A stretch of DNA of 64,000 nucleotides, taken from positions 1 to 64,000 of the forward strand of contig QCED01000002.1 of assembly GCA_003280725.1 (NCBI GenBank). The letters are read 5' to 3'. Shown here in pieces: positions 1-9,227 of the stretch. A program made the translations under genes and the position numbers. Below the pieces are notes generated by a model. It was not told the origin of the DNA and made no database searches. It saw nothing but the letters and a program-made list of their open reading frames with translations. Positions within the stretch are counted from its first letter, which is position 1. The number at the start of each line of letters is the position of its first letter. This stretch comes from Prochlorococcus sp. AG-355-M18. Its GTDB lineage: Bacteria > Cyanobacteriota > Cyanobacteriia > PCC-6307 > Cyanobiaceae.

Positions 1-1
1 C

Positions 2-2230
2 TCCTCTACAAGTAGCGGATTTGCAAATTGGAATACAAAGTACTGGGCCAATGAAAAAAACTTCAACAGAATTTCTTCTTTCAATGTAAGTGATAATTTA
101 CCAGAGGGATCAAAATCTACAACCAAAACGTCTTCAGAAGTAGTTACAGCATCTGAAGATGGAAAGACTTTGATGTATACAGATAGCGATCTAGGAGTAG
201 TAGGTTTAGTTGATATCTCAGACCCTGCAAACCCTAAAGCATTGGGAGTTGTTGAACTTGAGGCAGAACCAACTGGAATTGCAGCACTTGGAAACAATGC
301 TTATATAGGTTCAAATACATCTGAAAGTTATACAAATCCTTCAGGAGCATTAGTTCAATACAATTTAGAAACAAGAAAAGCAGTAAAAGAATGTGATTTA
401 GGTGGGCAGCCTGATAGCGTTTTTGTTTCACCAGACGGGACATTTCTAGCTGTCGCTATAGAAAATGAGAGGGATGAAGAATATAAAAATGGATTTATCC
501 CTCAAATTGATGACAATGGCATTCAAATTAATCCTGCAGGTTATGTTTCTCTTGTGAAGTTAAACAAAAGAGGAAAAATACAATGTAACTCAATTAAAAA
601 AGTAGATTTAACAGGCTTATCCGAAATAGCTCCTTTTGATCCCGAACCAGAATTCGTTGCTATTAATGATCTTGGTGAAACAGTTGTCTCTCTTCAAGAA
701 AACAACCATCTTGCAGTAATTGATAAAGATGGAAATGTAATATCACATTTCTCTGCAGGAGTTGTAAAACAAATGGCAGGAATGGATACAAAGAAAGATG
801 GAGCACATAAATTTAAAAACAAACTAAAAAATGTAAGAAGAGAACCCGATGGTCTTACTTGGATTGATAATGATCATTTTGCAACAGCAAATGAAGGCGA
901 TTACAAGCATATTGATCCAAATCAGGCAAAAAGAGGTGGTTCAAGATCCTGGACTATTTTTAAAAAAGATGGAACAGTAGTTTATGAAGATGCAAATAGA
1001 CTAGAAAGAGCAATTGCACAAATAGGTCATTTCCAAGATGGAAGAGCAGGTAAAAAGGGAGTAGAACCTGAGTCAGTTACATATTCAAAAATTAATGGAA
1101 CGCCCTATTTATTTGTTGGTGCTGAGAGGGCTGGGATAGTAGCTGTTTACGATATTACAGAACTAAATCAACCTTTGCTTACTCAATTACTTCCATCAGG
1201 CATTGGACCAGAGGGATTTGTCGCAATTCCAGAGAGGGGATTAATTGCCTCAGCAAATGAAAAAGACTACAACAAAAAAGAACCTGGTTTATCTTCTCAT
1301 GTGACTATTTATCAACTACAAGATGCTCCTGCTTCATACCCACATTTAACAAATGAAAATGGCCTTGAATTTGTATCTTGGGGTGCGATAAGTGGAATGG
1401 TGGCTGGTGATGACGGTAAAATTTATGCTGTAAATGATGGGACTTTTAAAACTCAGCCAAGAATTTACGTTATTGATCCTTCATCTTCCCCAGCACTATT
1501 AGAAAGAGCTATAGATATAAAGCTAGATGGTAAGACTGCATTATTTATGGATCAAGAGGGTATTACTACTGATGGTAATGGTGGATTCTACATTTCTACT
1601 GAAGGAATCAAGAAAAAGCTAGATGAACATCCTCCTGCAATCTACCATGTAAGCTCAGATGGTGAAATTTTAGAGAAGATAACTCCACCACCTTCATATC
1701 TTAATTATGCTAAAAATCCTGGTTTTGAAGGCATAACAAGGAATGGGGATATTCTTTATATTGCTCAACAGAAGCCTTGGGGTGATGATACTTTCAATAC
1801 TACTAAGATCCTTTCCTATAGTTTAAAAACCAAACAGTGGGGGGCCGTAAATTATCAATTAGATAGGATCAAAAAAGGTGGCGTTGGCATTTCAGAATTG
1901 ACTTACCATGACGGGGCACTTTATGTAATCGAAAGAGATAGTTTCTATGGAAAGAAAGCAAAATTGAAAGCTATATATAAAGTAGATTTAGATGATGTTA
2001 TTTTTGAAAGTCTTCAGACTAATATTCCTCCCAGACTTTATCCTTTAGTTGAAAAAGAGTTAGTTACTGATCTAAAACCAGTAATGCAATCTACGGGTGG
2101 TTTTATCCTTGAAAAGGTTGAAGGTTTAGCAATAACAAGCGAAGGGCAAGCATGGATTTCAACTGACAACGATGGGACTGGAAAGAAATCAACTGGTGAA
2201 ACTCTTTTCCTAAATATTGGAAAAATCTAG
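2..2230 (+). CDS. Phytase-like esterase / beta-propeller protein, 5' end outside window
   Basis: The frame is already open at the left edge, so the true start lies before base 1; the TTG at 170 is internal. The first part has LVIVD-like repeats (VGLVDISDPANPKALG and similar), typical of choice-of-anchor or alkaline-phosphatase-associated beta-propellers. The C-terminal 300 residues resemble the 'esterase-like activity of phytase' domain (motifs such as FEGITRNGD, ISELTYHDGALYVIERD and KVEGLAIT). Such proteins are secreted phosphoesterases. The neighbouring PhoR/PhoB-type pair fits a role in organic phosphorus use, but the substrate is inference. A strong terminator follows. Confidence 0.75.
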   Translation, partial: SSTSSGFANWNTKYWANEKNFNRISSFNVSDNLPEGSKSTTKTSSEVVTASEDGKTLMYTDSDLGVVGLVDISDPANPKALGVVELEAEPTGIAALGNNAYIGSNTSESYTNPSGALVQYNLETRKAVKECDLGGQPDSVFVSPDGTFLAVAIENERDEEYKNGFIPQIDDNGIQINPAGYVSLVKLNKRGKIQCNSIKKVDLTGLSEIAPFDPEPEFVAINDLGETVVSLQENNHLAVIDKDGNVISHFSAGVVKQMAGMDTKKDGAHKFKNKLKNVRREPDGLTWIDNDHFATANEGDYKHIDPNQAKRGGSRSWTIFKKDGTVVYEDANRLERAIAQIGHFQDGRAGKKGVEPESVTYSKINGTPYLFVGAERAGIVAVYDITELNQPLLTQLLPSGIGPEGFVAIPERGLIASANEKDYNKKEPGLSSHVTIYQLQDAPASYPHLTNENGLEFVSWGAISGMVAGDDGKIYAVNDGTFKTQPRIYVIDPSSSPALLERAIDIKLDGKTALFMDQEGITTDGNGGFYISTEGIKKKLDEHPPAIYHVSSDGEILEKITPPPSYLNYAKNPGFEGITRNGDILYIAQQKPWGDDTFNTTKILSYSLKTKQWGAVNYQLDRIKKGGVGISELTYHDGALYVIERDSFYGKKAKLKAIYKVDLDDVIFESLQTNIPPRLYPLVEKELVTDLKPVMQSTGGFILEKVEGLAITSEGQAWISTDNDGTGKKSTGETLFLNIGKI

Positions 2231-2243
2231 TTAAAACTTCTAA

Positions 2244-2280
2244 AAAAAGCCACCATATATAAATGGTGGTTTTGTTTTTG
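2244..2280 (+). terminator. Rho-independent terminator
   Basis: CCACCAT (2250-2256) pairs with ATGGTGG (2263-2269), flanked by an A-run on the left and a T-rich run on the right. It ends the phytase-like gene's transcript. Confidence 0.85.
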
Positions 2281-2309
2281 CAATTCTTATAATTAAAAAA
2301 AGTTAAATC

Positions 2310-2636
2310 ATGAAATACCTAATATTTATTATTTTATTCATCGCCCCAGTTAAAGCTGAAACAAAATATTATTGGCAGGGTGTCAGGCATTATTTAAATC
2401 GACCCAAACTAATGATAGAAGCATGCAAAGATATGAAAGAAGAAAATGACATTGGAACATCTGCTTTCGAGAGTATGTACATGCCAACATTACCTGATAG
2501 GCTTTGGTTAGCTATTGGCAAAAGAGATTCTTATTGGGCAGATGACTCCAAAGAAGGAAGCATTCTTTTTACAAGAGAAGGGGTTTTGAATTTAAAAAAA
2601 TTTATTGCAGAAAAATCATGTCCTAATATTTTTTAA
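2310..2636 (+). CDS. Small secreted protein, unknown function
   Basis: 108 residues with a signal peptide (MKYLIFIILFIAPVKA, cleavage after the Ala). The mature part is soluble, Trp/Tyr-rich, and has two Cys (EACKD and KSCPN) that could form a disulfide. It is convergent with the kinase gene, with 7 bases between the stops. I recognise no family. Confidence 0.7.
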   Translation: MKYLIFIILFIAPVKAETKYYWQGVRHYLNRPKLMIEACKDMKEENDIGTSAFESMYMPTLPDRLWLAIGKRDSYWADDSKEGSILFTREGVLNLKKFIAEKSCPNIF

Positions 2637-2643
2637 ATTTTCC

Positions 2644-3804
2644 CTATAAATCTGTATTTAGACACGGAAAGATAGTTTCAAAAATTGCTCCACCATCCTT
2701 ATGATTAAAAGCCTTTATAAAACCTTTATTGTTATTGATTATTTTTTTTGTTATTGAAAGACCTAAACCACTACCACTTTTTTTAAATTTAGTCCTTGAT
2801 GGCTCACCCCTATAAAAACGAGAAAATATATCATTAAATTCATTCTCTTCTAATCCAATACCTTTATCACGAACCCTTGTAACCACTGAACTATCTCTCT
2901 TGAAAATTTCAATTTGAATTTCTTCATTAACTGGCGAGTAACGAATAGCATTATCTAAAATATTTATAAATGCTCTTTTTAAATTTTCAATATCTCCTGA
3001 TATGAAGTATTTTGTTGGCATCAGTAAATTCATTTTTACATCTTTTTTTTCTGCAAGTGGTTTCAAGGTTTGCCAAGATTCCATAACTAAATCTGAAATA
3101 GATATTTTTTTGTTTTTTTTAATATCTTCGCTACTTTCTAGCTTAGAAAGCTCTAAAGTCTCTTCGGCCATTTTTCTTAATCTTTTTGACTCTTTCTTGA
3201 GTCTTTTAACAAGATACCTATCCTTTTTTGATACTACTGATTCAAGTCTTTCCCCAATTAAGATAAGTGATGTAAGAGGGGTTTTCAGTTCATGAGACAC
3301 ATCATTAATTAATTGATTTTGCCTTTTTTTTATCGATTCAATTGATAATTTACTTTCCAATAATATTAAATAATTCTTTTTCCTTCCTCTAACAATATTT
3401 ACCGAAATGGGTACTCCCGCAATTGTGAAATCAGTCTTGATTGGGAAATCTTTTTTTCTTGAATATAGAATTTTATTACTAAGTAATTCAAGCTCATTAA
3501 TATCATTAATTGCTTTTCCAATAACATCTTTATATTTGATAACCCTAATGAGAGATAAAGCTTTCTGATTGATAAATTTTATTGTTAGATCAGATGATAA
3601 GATTATCCACCCTTGCGATGAATAATCTAACCAAGACAACACTTCTTGAGGTCTAATTTTATCAAATGGGAAATCAATAGTTTTTTTATACTTATTTGTA
3701 TCAACTTCAAATTTTTTTTCTTTTGATTGAGAAAACTGCTTAACTTGCATTTTCCAATTCTGATGAAAAAACAATAATACTTCTTGTAGTGTTTTCATTT
3801 TCAT
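2644..3804 (-). CDS. phoR: Sensor histidine kinase, PhoR/SphS type
   Basis: 386 residues. A PAS-like region spans about residues 55-150 (WLDYSSQGWIILSSD). The HisKA box is NDVSHELKTPLTSL with phospho-acceptor His171. The HATPase domain carries an N box (NILDNAIRYSP) and G boxes (DKGIGLEENEF and GSGLGLSI). I see no clear membrane helix, so it is soluble or peripheral. It overlaps the response regulator by 4 bases (ATGA), so the pair is translationally coupled. The PAS sequence and neighbour fit the cyanobacterial phosphate sensor SphS/PhoR. The family is secure; the phosphate role is inferred. Confidence 0.85.
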   Translation of the reverse strand: MKMKTLQEVLLFFHQNWKMQVKQFSQSKEKKFEVDTNKYKKTIDFPFDKIRPQEVLSWLDYSSQGWIILSSDLTIKFINQKALSLIRVIKYKDVIGKAINDINELELLSNKILYSRKKDFPIKTDFTIAGVPISVNIVRGRKKNYLILLESKLSIESIKKRQNQLINDVSHELKTPLTSLILIGERLESVVSKKDRYLVKRLKKESKRLRKMAEETLELSKLESSEDIKKNKKISISDLVMESWQTLKPLAEKKDVKMNLLMPTKYFISGDIENLKRAFINILDNAIRYSPVNEEIQIEIFKRDSSVVTRVRDKGIGLEENEFNDIFSRFYRGEPSRTKFKKSGSGLGLSITKKIINNNKGFIKAFNHKDGGAIFETIFPCLNTDL

Positions 3805-4529
3805 CCAAACTTATAGCCAAAACCTCTAACAGTTTTAAGAAACTTTGGAGCAGAGGGGTCTTTTTCTAATTTCTCTCTTAGCCATCTAACATGAACATCT
3901 ACGGTTTTAGTATCACCAATAAAGTCAATTTCCCATATCTTTTCAAGTATTAAATCCCTTGACCATACTCTTTTTGGATTTTTCATAAATAACTCTAATA
4001 ATTTAAATTCTTTGGGAGATAATGTTATTTCTTTATTAAAAGAAGTTACTCTGCATTCTTCCAAGAACATTTTTATATGATTAAACTCAATAACAGTTTT
4101 TGATTTTTCTATATATTTCTTATTACGTTTAGATCTTCTTATTAAGGCTCTAGATCTAGCAATTAATTCACTTAAACCAAAAGGTTTTGTTAAATAATCA
4201 TCTGCACCAACCTCTAATCCAAGAACCCTGTCTGATTCATTATCTTTAGCACTCAAAATTAATATGGGTGTATAGTCTTCTTCATTTCTTATTTTTCTGC
4301 ATAACTCTAATCCATTTAGTCCTGGCAACATTAAATCGAGAATTATTAGGTCAACATCTTTTTTATTATCATTATTAATAAAATCTAACGCACTTAAACC
4401 ATCTTTGAAACTTAACACTCTAAAACCTTCGCTGCTCAAAGTTTCACTGACTGTAAGCCTAATACTCTTGTCGTCCTCTACAAGAAGAATTTTTGAGTCT
4501 TGCAAACTTTTATGATCTTTAATAGCCAT
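3801..4529 (-). CDS. phoB: Response regulator, PhoB/OmpR family
   Basis: 242 residues. The receiver domain has the acidic pocket (VEDD, residues 17-20), phospho-acceptor Asp65 (LIILDLMLPG) and conserved Lys115 (LTKPF). A winged-helix Trans_reg_C domain follows (ITLSPKEFKLLELF ... VDVHVRWLREKLEKDP ... VRGFGYKFG). It is encoded directly upstream of the kinase and overlaps it by 4 bases. In marine picocyanobacteria this pair controls phosphate-starvation genes, and the adjacent phytase-like gene agrees. Confidence 0.88.
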   Translation of the reverse strand: MAIKDHKSLQDSKILLVEDDKSIRLTVSETLSSEGFRVLSFKDGLSALDFINNDNKKDVDLIILDLMLPGLNGLELCRKIRNEEDYTPILILSAKDNESDRVLGLEVGADDYLTKPFGLSELIARSRALIRRSKRNKKYIEKSKTVIEFNHIKMFLEECRVTSFNKEITLSPKEFKLLELFMKNPKRVWSRDLILEKIWEIDFIGDTKTVDVHVRWLREKLEKDPSAPKFLKTVRGFGYKFG

Positions 4530-4672
4530 TTAAAGTTCCAACAATTTTATTTTATATAATCAAAATTATTTGATGTAATTATTTCATATTTACTTTACAT
4601 TCAATGCTTATTTTTTAATTGATCTTATTAGCTTTTTAATTTGTCCTTAAACCTGATTATTTAGTATAAAAA

Positions 4673-4713
4673 TGCTTCTTTAATTTTCCTCACACAAACA
4701 TATTAAAGAAGCA
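4673..4713 (-). terminator. Perfect 12-bp hairpin, probable minus-strand terminator
   Basis: TGCTTCTTTAAT (4673-4684) and ATTAAAGAAGCA (4702-4713) are fully complementary around a 17-nt loop. Read on the minus strand the stem is followed by ATTTTTAT, which suits the end of the 55-aa gene just upstream. On the plus strand the loop contains TCCTCACAC (see findings). Confidence 0.55.
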
Positions 4714-4744
4714 AACTTATTGAATCTAATAATAACTATTTAAA

Positions 4745-4912
4745 TTAATATCCCTTCGAAGCGTAATAATAATCGTCATCTTCATCTATATTTGTCACTA
4801 CCCATTCTGGCGGAAAGTCACCAATTTTTACATATTGATAAAGCTTATCAACATCTGGATCGTAATAAGTGTCATTGATTATTGGATGTTTGATTACTTT
4901 GCTTGGATGCAT
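4745..4912 (-). CDS. Small acidic protein, 55 aa
   Basis: ATG at 4912, stop at 4745. It begins MHPSKVIKHPIIND and carries an acidic/Tyr-rich tail (IDEDDDYYYASKGY). No signal or membrane segment. The sense frame is clean, with a hairpin terminator just downstream. Unknown function. Confidence 0.6.
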   Translation of the reverse strand: MHPSKVIKHPIINDTYYDPDVDKLYQYVKIGDFPPEWVVTNIDEDDDYYYASKGY

Positions 4913-5003
4913 AATAAAAATTACTTCTACTATGTCTTCTAGGAAATTAAGTCTAACTTATATTTAAAATCCATTTAAAATTTCCTTAAAAGCAAGCCTT
5001 TAT

Positions 5004-5372
5004 TTAGAATTTAATTTTTGTTGTTACTCTGTTTTTATTTTGAGATTTGAATTCAAAAATTCCCGAATCAGTAAATATGGTCAACTCATCTCCAGATGTT
5101 TCTGAAATTGAAATTCCTTCAGACTCTAAATTTTTAACATATACATTACCAATAAGTTTTAGAGATTTATCATCCTTGTCAAAAGAAAGCTTGTCAGAAT
5201 AAGCCTCAAAATTACTACTATTACTCTTAATGACTACATTTCCCTTAGCCTCTAAATTACCTTCTAAAGTATTTATTTGAGAATCAGATGTAATTATGTA
5301 ATTAGTTAATTGCTCAGCAAAAGAAAATTCAGCTAATAGAAATAAAAACGATGCAAGAATTACGCTTTTCAT
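5004..5372 (-). CDS. OstA/LptA-like periplasmic protein
   Basis: 122 residues with a signal peptide (MKSVILASFLFLLAEFSFA). The mature part has the repeating strand pattern of OstA-N/LptA proteins (INTLEGNLEAKGNVVIKSN, then SDKLSFDKDDKSLKLIGNV). Family members bridge lipopolysaccharide across the periplasm. It is shorter than typical LptA. The ATG directly abuts the stop of the cytochrome gene with no gap, so the two are co-transcribed. Confidence 0.7.
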   Translation of the reverse strand: MKSVILASFLFLLAEFSFAEQLTNYIITSDSQINTLEGNLEAKGNVVIKSNSSNFEAYSDKLSFDKDDKSLKLIGNVYVKNLESEGISISETSGDELTIFTDSGIFEFKSQNKNRVTTKIKF

Positions 5373-5726
5373 TTATTCCCAACCCTTTTCTGCATTTTGA
5401 ATAATCCATTGTGAAAGAACCTTATCTTCTCCATCCTTCAATTTATGTTTATAACCTTTCATAAAACCAATCCCATCATTAGCAATTATTGTTATTGATT
5501 TTACATCTGCTATTCCTCTTTTTTCAAGGTCGGAAAGTTTTAATGATTTAGATCCTTTGAGAACGACTGATCCACCTTTTACATGGCAGCCTGCACAAAC
5601 ATTTCTAAAAATTGTTTCTCCATCTCTAATATCAGAAGCCATTAGATATCTATTATGCAAAGAGGTTTGAAAAATAATTATTAAAGTTATTACAGGAATT
5701 ACGAATAGAAATTTAAATATTTTCAT
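5373..5726 (-). CDS. c-type cytochrome, cytochrome c6-like
   Basis: 117 residues with an N-terminal hydrophobic export segment (residues 5-20). The haem motif is CAGCH (Cys44, Cys47, His48), followed by KGG and a likely axial Met89 (GIGFMKGYK). Length and spacing fit class I, c6-like lumenal cytochromes that carry electrons to photosystem I or an oxidase. The C terminus ends with Trp as in c6. It forms an operon with the OstA-like gene. Annotations in relatives often call this petJ; whether it is the main c6 is uncertain. Confidence 0.8.
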   Translation of the reverse strand: MKIFKFLFVIPVITLIIIFQTSLHNRYLMASDIRDGETIFRNVCAGCHVKGGSVVLKGSKSLKLSDLEKRGIADVKSITIIANDGIGFMKGYKHKLKDGEDKVLSQWIIQNAEKGWE

Positions 5727-5780
5727 TTGATTTATTCCACCTACACTAAATTTAGCAATTAATTCTGAATCTTGATCTAT

Positions 5781-6842
5781 CTATTTTAATAACTCTACTG
5801 CTACGACAAGATTACCTAATAATCCGTTCAAAATATTTAGTTGTTCTTTACTACCAAAGGCAATTAATACCTGACCTGGTTGAAGTATAAAGTTCCCTCC
5901 TGGATTAGTGAACAATTTTTCATTTTCTTTAATAGCTAAAATTTTTGCCCCACTCTTTTTACCTATTCCAAGTTCAGAAAGTGATCTTTTCTCTGCTGTT
6001 TCAAAAAGACTAATATCATTACTTAATTCAAATTCTTCAATTTCACATTCACTTCCTGCAAGCAGATCAAGAAAGTCAATAGCAATAGGTCTTAAAGCCA
6101 TTGATGCCATTGCTCTTCCTGCTGCGATATAAGGGCTTACAACTATACTTGCCCCGGCTAATCTCAACTTACTTGCGGCTTCTTCAGTTCCAGCTCTTGC
6201 TATTACTCTTATAGAACTTCTTATCCCTTTAGCGCTTAAAACTACATATAAATTAGCAGCGTCATTTGGTAAGGTAACAACCAAACTTTTGCATTTTTCT
6301 AATCCTGCAAGTTTTAACGTCTCATCAAGAGTCGCATCAGCACAAAGAACTTCTAAACCATTTTCTTCAGCAATCTTTTTTCTATCTTCATCACTCTCAA
6401 CAACGATAATTGGAATATTTTGCGTTTTTATTTGATTAGATATTTCCTGACCTACTCTCCCATATCCGCACAAAATTACATGATTTTCCATTTTCCTAAG
6501 AATTCTTTTAAAACGTAATTCATTTACTCTTTGAAAATAGCCGGATTCGAATAATCTAACAGCTTTTTGAAAGGTAAATTGAATAAAGATTAATCCGCCA
6601 ACGATTACTAAAACAGTTACTATCCTGCCTTCAGGACTTAAAGGTTGAACTTCTCCAAAACCAATAGTGGTTATTGTGATCAGGACCATCCATAAGCAAT
6701 CACTCCATTCCCATCCCTCTGTTATTCGATAGCCAATTGCACCTAAGAAAAACAGAAAGAATAAAGAATAAATAAGACCAAACCAAGGCCTTAAATAGTC
6801 TTTAATAAAATAGAACTCAAATAATCTAAGCTTCATATTCAT
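5781..6842 (-). CDS. Potassium channel protein with RCK (TrkA-N/TrkA-C) domains
   Basis: 353 residues. Two membrane helices (about 18-38 and 70-88) surround a pore loop with selectivity filter TTIGFGE (about residues 58-64). The RCK N domain starts at about 115 with the Rossmann motif CGYGRVGQE, and a TrkA-C domain occupies the last 80 residues. This is the architecture of a ligand-gated K+ channel of the inner membrane (Kch/MthK type). It stands alone on the minus strand. Confidence 0.88.
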   Translation of the reverse strand: MNMKLRLFEFYFIKDYLRPWFGLIYSLFFLFFLGAIGYRITEGWEWSDCLWMVLITITTIGFGEVQPLSPEGRIVTVLVIVGGLIFIQFTFQKAVRLFESGYFQRVNELRFKRILRKMENHVILCGYGRVGQEISNQIKTQNIPIIVVESDEDRKKIAEENGLEVLCADATLDETLKLAGLEKCKSLVVTLPNDAANLYVVLSAKGIRSSIRVIARAGTEEAASKLRLAGASIVVSPYIAAGRAMASMALRPIAIDFLDLLAGSECEIEEFELSNDISLFETAEKRSLSELGIGKKSGAKILAIKENEKLFTNPGGNFILQPGQVLIAFGSKEQLNILNGLLGNLVVAVELLK

Positions 6843-7019
6843 TATTATCGTTAACTATTCAAAAATTTCAAAAAAATTTTCTATTATGTTCCTAAAACTA
6901 TTTATTTGTTTAAGTGAAATACATATTAAGCAGGATAATAATATTTATTTTCGTAGTTATATGCATTAAACAAATGATTACTGTTTCAGGTCTTATTTAA
7001 TGCTTCATTAAAAATTAAT

Positions 7020-7151
7020 TCAAGGTTTTACTTGTACTGATTCTATTAGAAAATCAGAAGCAGCTTTCAACCAATCAGCGACTGTAAGACGTAGGTCAGG
7101 TTGAGAATATACAAGCGCGAAAATAATTCCAACTAAGATTATCTTTACCAT
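7020..7151 (-). CDS. Small one-helix protein, 43 aa
   Basis: ATG at 7151, TGA at 7020. It starts MVKIILVGIIFALVYS (membrane or signal segment), then LTVADWLKAASDFLIES, an amphipathic helix. The 177-base stretch before it (6843-7019) shows nothing else. Function unknown; typical of conserved picocyanobacterial micro-proteins. Confidence 0.65.
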   Translation of the reverse strand: MVKIILVGIIFALVYSQPDLRLTVADWLKAASDFLIESVQVKP

Positions 7152-7228
7152 GGCAATTCAAATATTCTTATGAATTAAAGCACACCTATTTAGTAAAAAG
7201 AACCTTAAATTTATAAAAAATAGAATAA

Positions 7229-7582
7229 CTAAAATTTTTCTAATTGATTAAATAAGTATTCCACTCTTCTAAGATTTACACCTAAATCAGATTGCCCTAA
7301 TCTTGCTGCAGATCTTATCTGGATTATTCCTTTAGATCTATCTACATAACTTCTTACATCAAGCTTTAAAATTTCAAGGTCATCAGGAAATCTAAAAATC
7401 AAACTCCTGCAAACACCTCTCCAGTAATTCCTTCCACTTTCAATGACTTCTGTACGAGGTAACCCTTCTGCCAGAGAAACAAGTTGAATAAACTTCTGAT
7501 CAACATTTATTAGTTTCTTTTCTATTAAGACACTATTTAATGGATTAGTTATTGGAGCAAGACCTTGAATGGAGGAAACCAT
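7229..7582 (-). CDS. DUF1499-like protein
   Basis: 117 residues, no signal peptide. The pattern IIQIRSAARLGQSDLGVNLRRVEYLFNQL matches the C-terminal signature of DUF1499 (IRSxSRxGxxDxGxNRxRVE). Function unknown. It is a single gene with a clear ATG at 7582. Confidence 0.7.
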   Translation of the reverse strand: MVSSIQGLAPITNPLNSVLIEKKLINVDQKFIQLVSLAEGLPRTEVIESGRNYWRGVCRSLIFRFPDDLEILKLDVRSYVDRSKGIIQIRSAARLGQSDLGVNLRRVEYLFNQLEKF

Positions 7583-7704
7583 ATTTTTAAAAAAGATATA
7601 AATGTTCTAACCGATTTCATACACAAAGTGAGAGGGGAAAAATAAATAATTTTCCGAAAAATTTGATCTTTTTATAAGAATTTCCTTATTTTGTGATCAA
7701 AATT

Positions 7705-7842
7705 TTAAAATTTAAGATTTTTTATTGTTTTTTTTGATAGAGACGGTTGTCTAGATTGTTTGTTATTTAGTTTCTTAACCCATAAAAAAACAATCACCAA
7801 CAAAAAAATTTCAACAATAATTCCAACCTTTATTAAACTCAT
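7705..7842 (-). CDS. One-helix membrane micro-protein, 45 aa
   Basis: ATG at 7842 overlaps the TGA of the preceding 30-aa gene (ATGA). One membrane helix (IKVGIIVEIFLLVIVFLWV) precedes a basic tail (KKLNNKQSRQPSLSKK). It is last gene of a three-gene minus-strand operon (8322 to 7705). Function unknown. Confidence 0.6.
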   Translation of the reverse strand: MSLIKVGIIVEIFLLVIVFLWVKKLNNKQSRQPSLSKKTIKNLKF

Positions 7843-7931
7843 TTTTTATCCTCTTTTTTCTTGTTGGTGCCCTCTATGTATGGCACAAGGATATTTAATA
7901 ACCATTTTTTAAATGAACTTAACGGTTTCAT
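7839..7931 (-). CDS. Micro-protein, 30 aa
   Basis: ATG at 7931, 8 bases after the stop of the 127-aa gene; the stop overlaps the next start. Sequence MKPLSSFKKWLLNILVPY followed by a Lys/Glu-rich tail: an amphipathic membrane-associating helix. The coupling supports translation. Confidence 0.5.
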   Translation of the reverse strand: MKPLSSFKKWLLNILVPYIEGTNKKKEDKK

Positions 7932-7938
7932 AATCTAT

Positions 7939-8322
7939 TTATTTGCCTTTTCTCCACATGCTCCTCCCTTTTATGAGATCCTCTATATTTGGCCAAGCTG
8001 CTATTAATTCTTTGAGTGCCTTTCTATTAGGAGTATAGAAAACACATGACAATGCACTTATTACATAAAGTATGAACCACAACTTATTTTCTGAATAAGC
8101 TAAAAACAAAGAGAAAAGAAAACTTCCAATAAAGAAAAAGAAAAATGTCCTATTTACTATTTCTAACGGAGTTCTTTTAAGTCTGTAAAATTTGTTCTTT
8201 TTACTTTCTTCTTGAGTATCGTTCTGAAATTTACTTTCGTATGAATTAATTATTTCTTCCTCTAGAATTTTTTCGTACTCTAAATTATTAATTGGATCAC
8301 TATTATCCTTCTTATTTATCAT
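7939..8322 (-). CDS. Two-helix membrane protein, 127 aa
   Basis: A charged N-terminal half (residues 1-55, Glu/Lys-rich) is followed by a hydrophobic hairpin (FFFFFIGSFLFSLFLAYS and LWFILYVISALSCVFY), then PNRKALKELIAAWPNIEDLI. Likely inner or thylakoid membrane. First gene of the operon with the two micro-proteins below it. No family recognised. Confidence 0.65.
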   Translation of the reverse strand: MINKKDNSDPINNLEYEKILEEEIINSYESKFQNDTQEESKKNKFYRLKRTPLEIVNRTFFFFFIGSFLFSLFLAYSENKLWFILYVISALSCVFYTPNRKALKELIAAWPNIEDLIKGRSMWRKGK

Positions 8323-8605
8323 TGGTATCTAAACAGTACAAATATGGTAACTAATTTAGGGTATTTTAAAAAGTATCAAATTTTATCTGTTAACTTGAGC
8401 TATACAAACAGATCATGGTTTTGAAAATACTTCAAGATTGTCTTATTTATAAAAGATAAATTAGTCAAAAAATTCTTTTTAATTTTCCCAAATCTTTCGG
8501 TCATTTCAAACAATTACTTCTATAAACTTCATAGCATTAATTAAATTGGGAGGCAATATCTAAATCTAGAGTTAAAATAGTTTAGAGATTTTAATAATAA
8601 TCTAT

Positions 8606-8917
8606 ATGCAAAGGTATTTGATTTCCTACGAATTTACTGATGGCGAGGATCAAGAAGAAGGGGCAGAAATGCTAATTAATTGGTACGAATCAGGTGGTCC
8701 CCAAAACAGACCTGAAAACTATGAGGTTCATTCTTGGATTTTTATGGTTCAAAATGGGATTGGACATTCGGTAGTAAGTGCAGATTCTCTTGAGACAATT
8801 TGGAAGCAATGGCATCCCTGGAGAAGGTTAATGGATATAAGTATTCAACCGTGTATGGATCTTGATGAGACAGTAGGATTATTCAAAAAACAAAAAATGA
8901 ATACACGGATAGTCTAA
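8606..8917 (+). CDS. DUF3303-like small protein
   Basis: 103 residues, soluble. It begins with a beta strand (MQRYLISYEFT), then ALINWYESGGPQNRPE-type residues and VHSWIFMVQNGIGHSVV; this fold pattern resembles DUF3303, small dimeric ferredoxin-like proteins. The assignment is by resemblance only. The 283-base stretch upstream (8323-8605) holds no gene I can support. Confidence 0.6.
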   Translation: MQRYLISYEFTDGEDQEEGAEMLINWYESGGPQNRPENYEVHSWIFMVQNGIGHSVVSADSLETIWKQWHPWRRLMDISIQPCMDLDETVGLFKKQKMNTRIV

Positions 8918-9012
8918 AAGTATTTCTAACTTCCAAATATAAATTCCTTTTTAGTAGCACCTAATACTACATACATATTTCACTGCGTTAAAAAGGATAA
9001 GATTAATTTTCC

Positions 9013-9207
9013 ATGATGAATGATTCTTATCACATTTACTTCAAAGGAGAAATTCTTTTCAAGAATTTAAGTAAAGATGAATTTGAATTTGTTTGGGGAA
9101 AACTTTATACATCTTATATAAATGCACTAAATAAAGAGCTGACTTACGAATTAATTAGCGAAAACAATATTATGGAGCCAGCCTTTAACCTTGAGCCATC
9201 TTACTAA
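9013..9207 (+). CDS. Hypothetical protein, 64 aa
   Basis: Starts at a double ATG (9013/9016). Soluble: DSYHIYFKGEILFKNLSKDEFEFVW looks like a beta-beta-alpha unit, followed by a helix. Similar short 'YFKGE' proteins are common in picocyanobacteria; function unknown. Confidence 0.6.
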   Translation: MMNDSYHIYFKGEILFKNLSKDEFEFVWGKLYTSYINALNKELTYELISENNIMEPAFNLEPSY

Positions 9208-9227
9208 ATCAAGAATTAAATCCTAGA

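Noticed and set aside
4635..4664. Pho-box-like TTAA repeats with 11-base period upstream of phoB
   Set aside because: Only the first repeat fits the PyTTAAPyPy(T/A) consensus well, and the orientation is wrong for the minus-strand phoB promoter.
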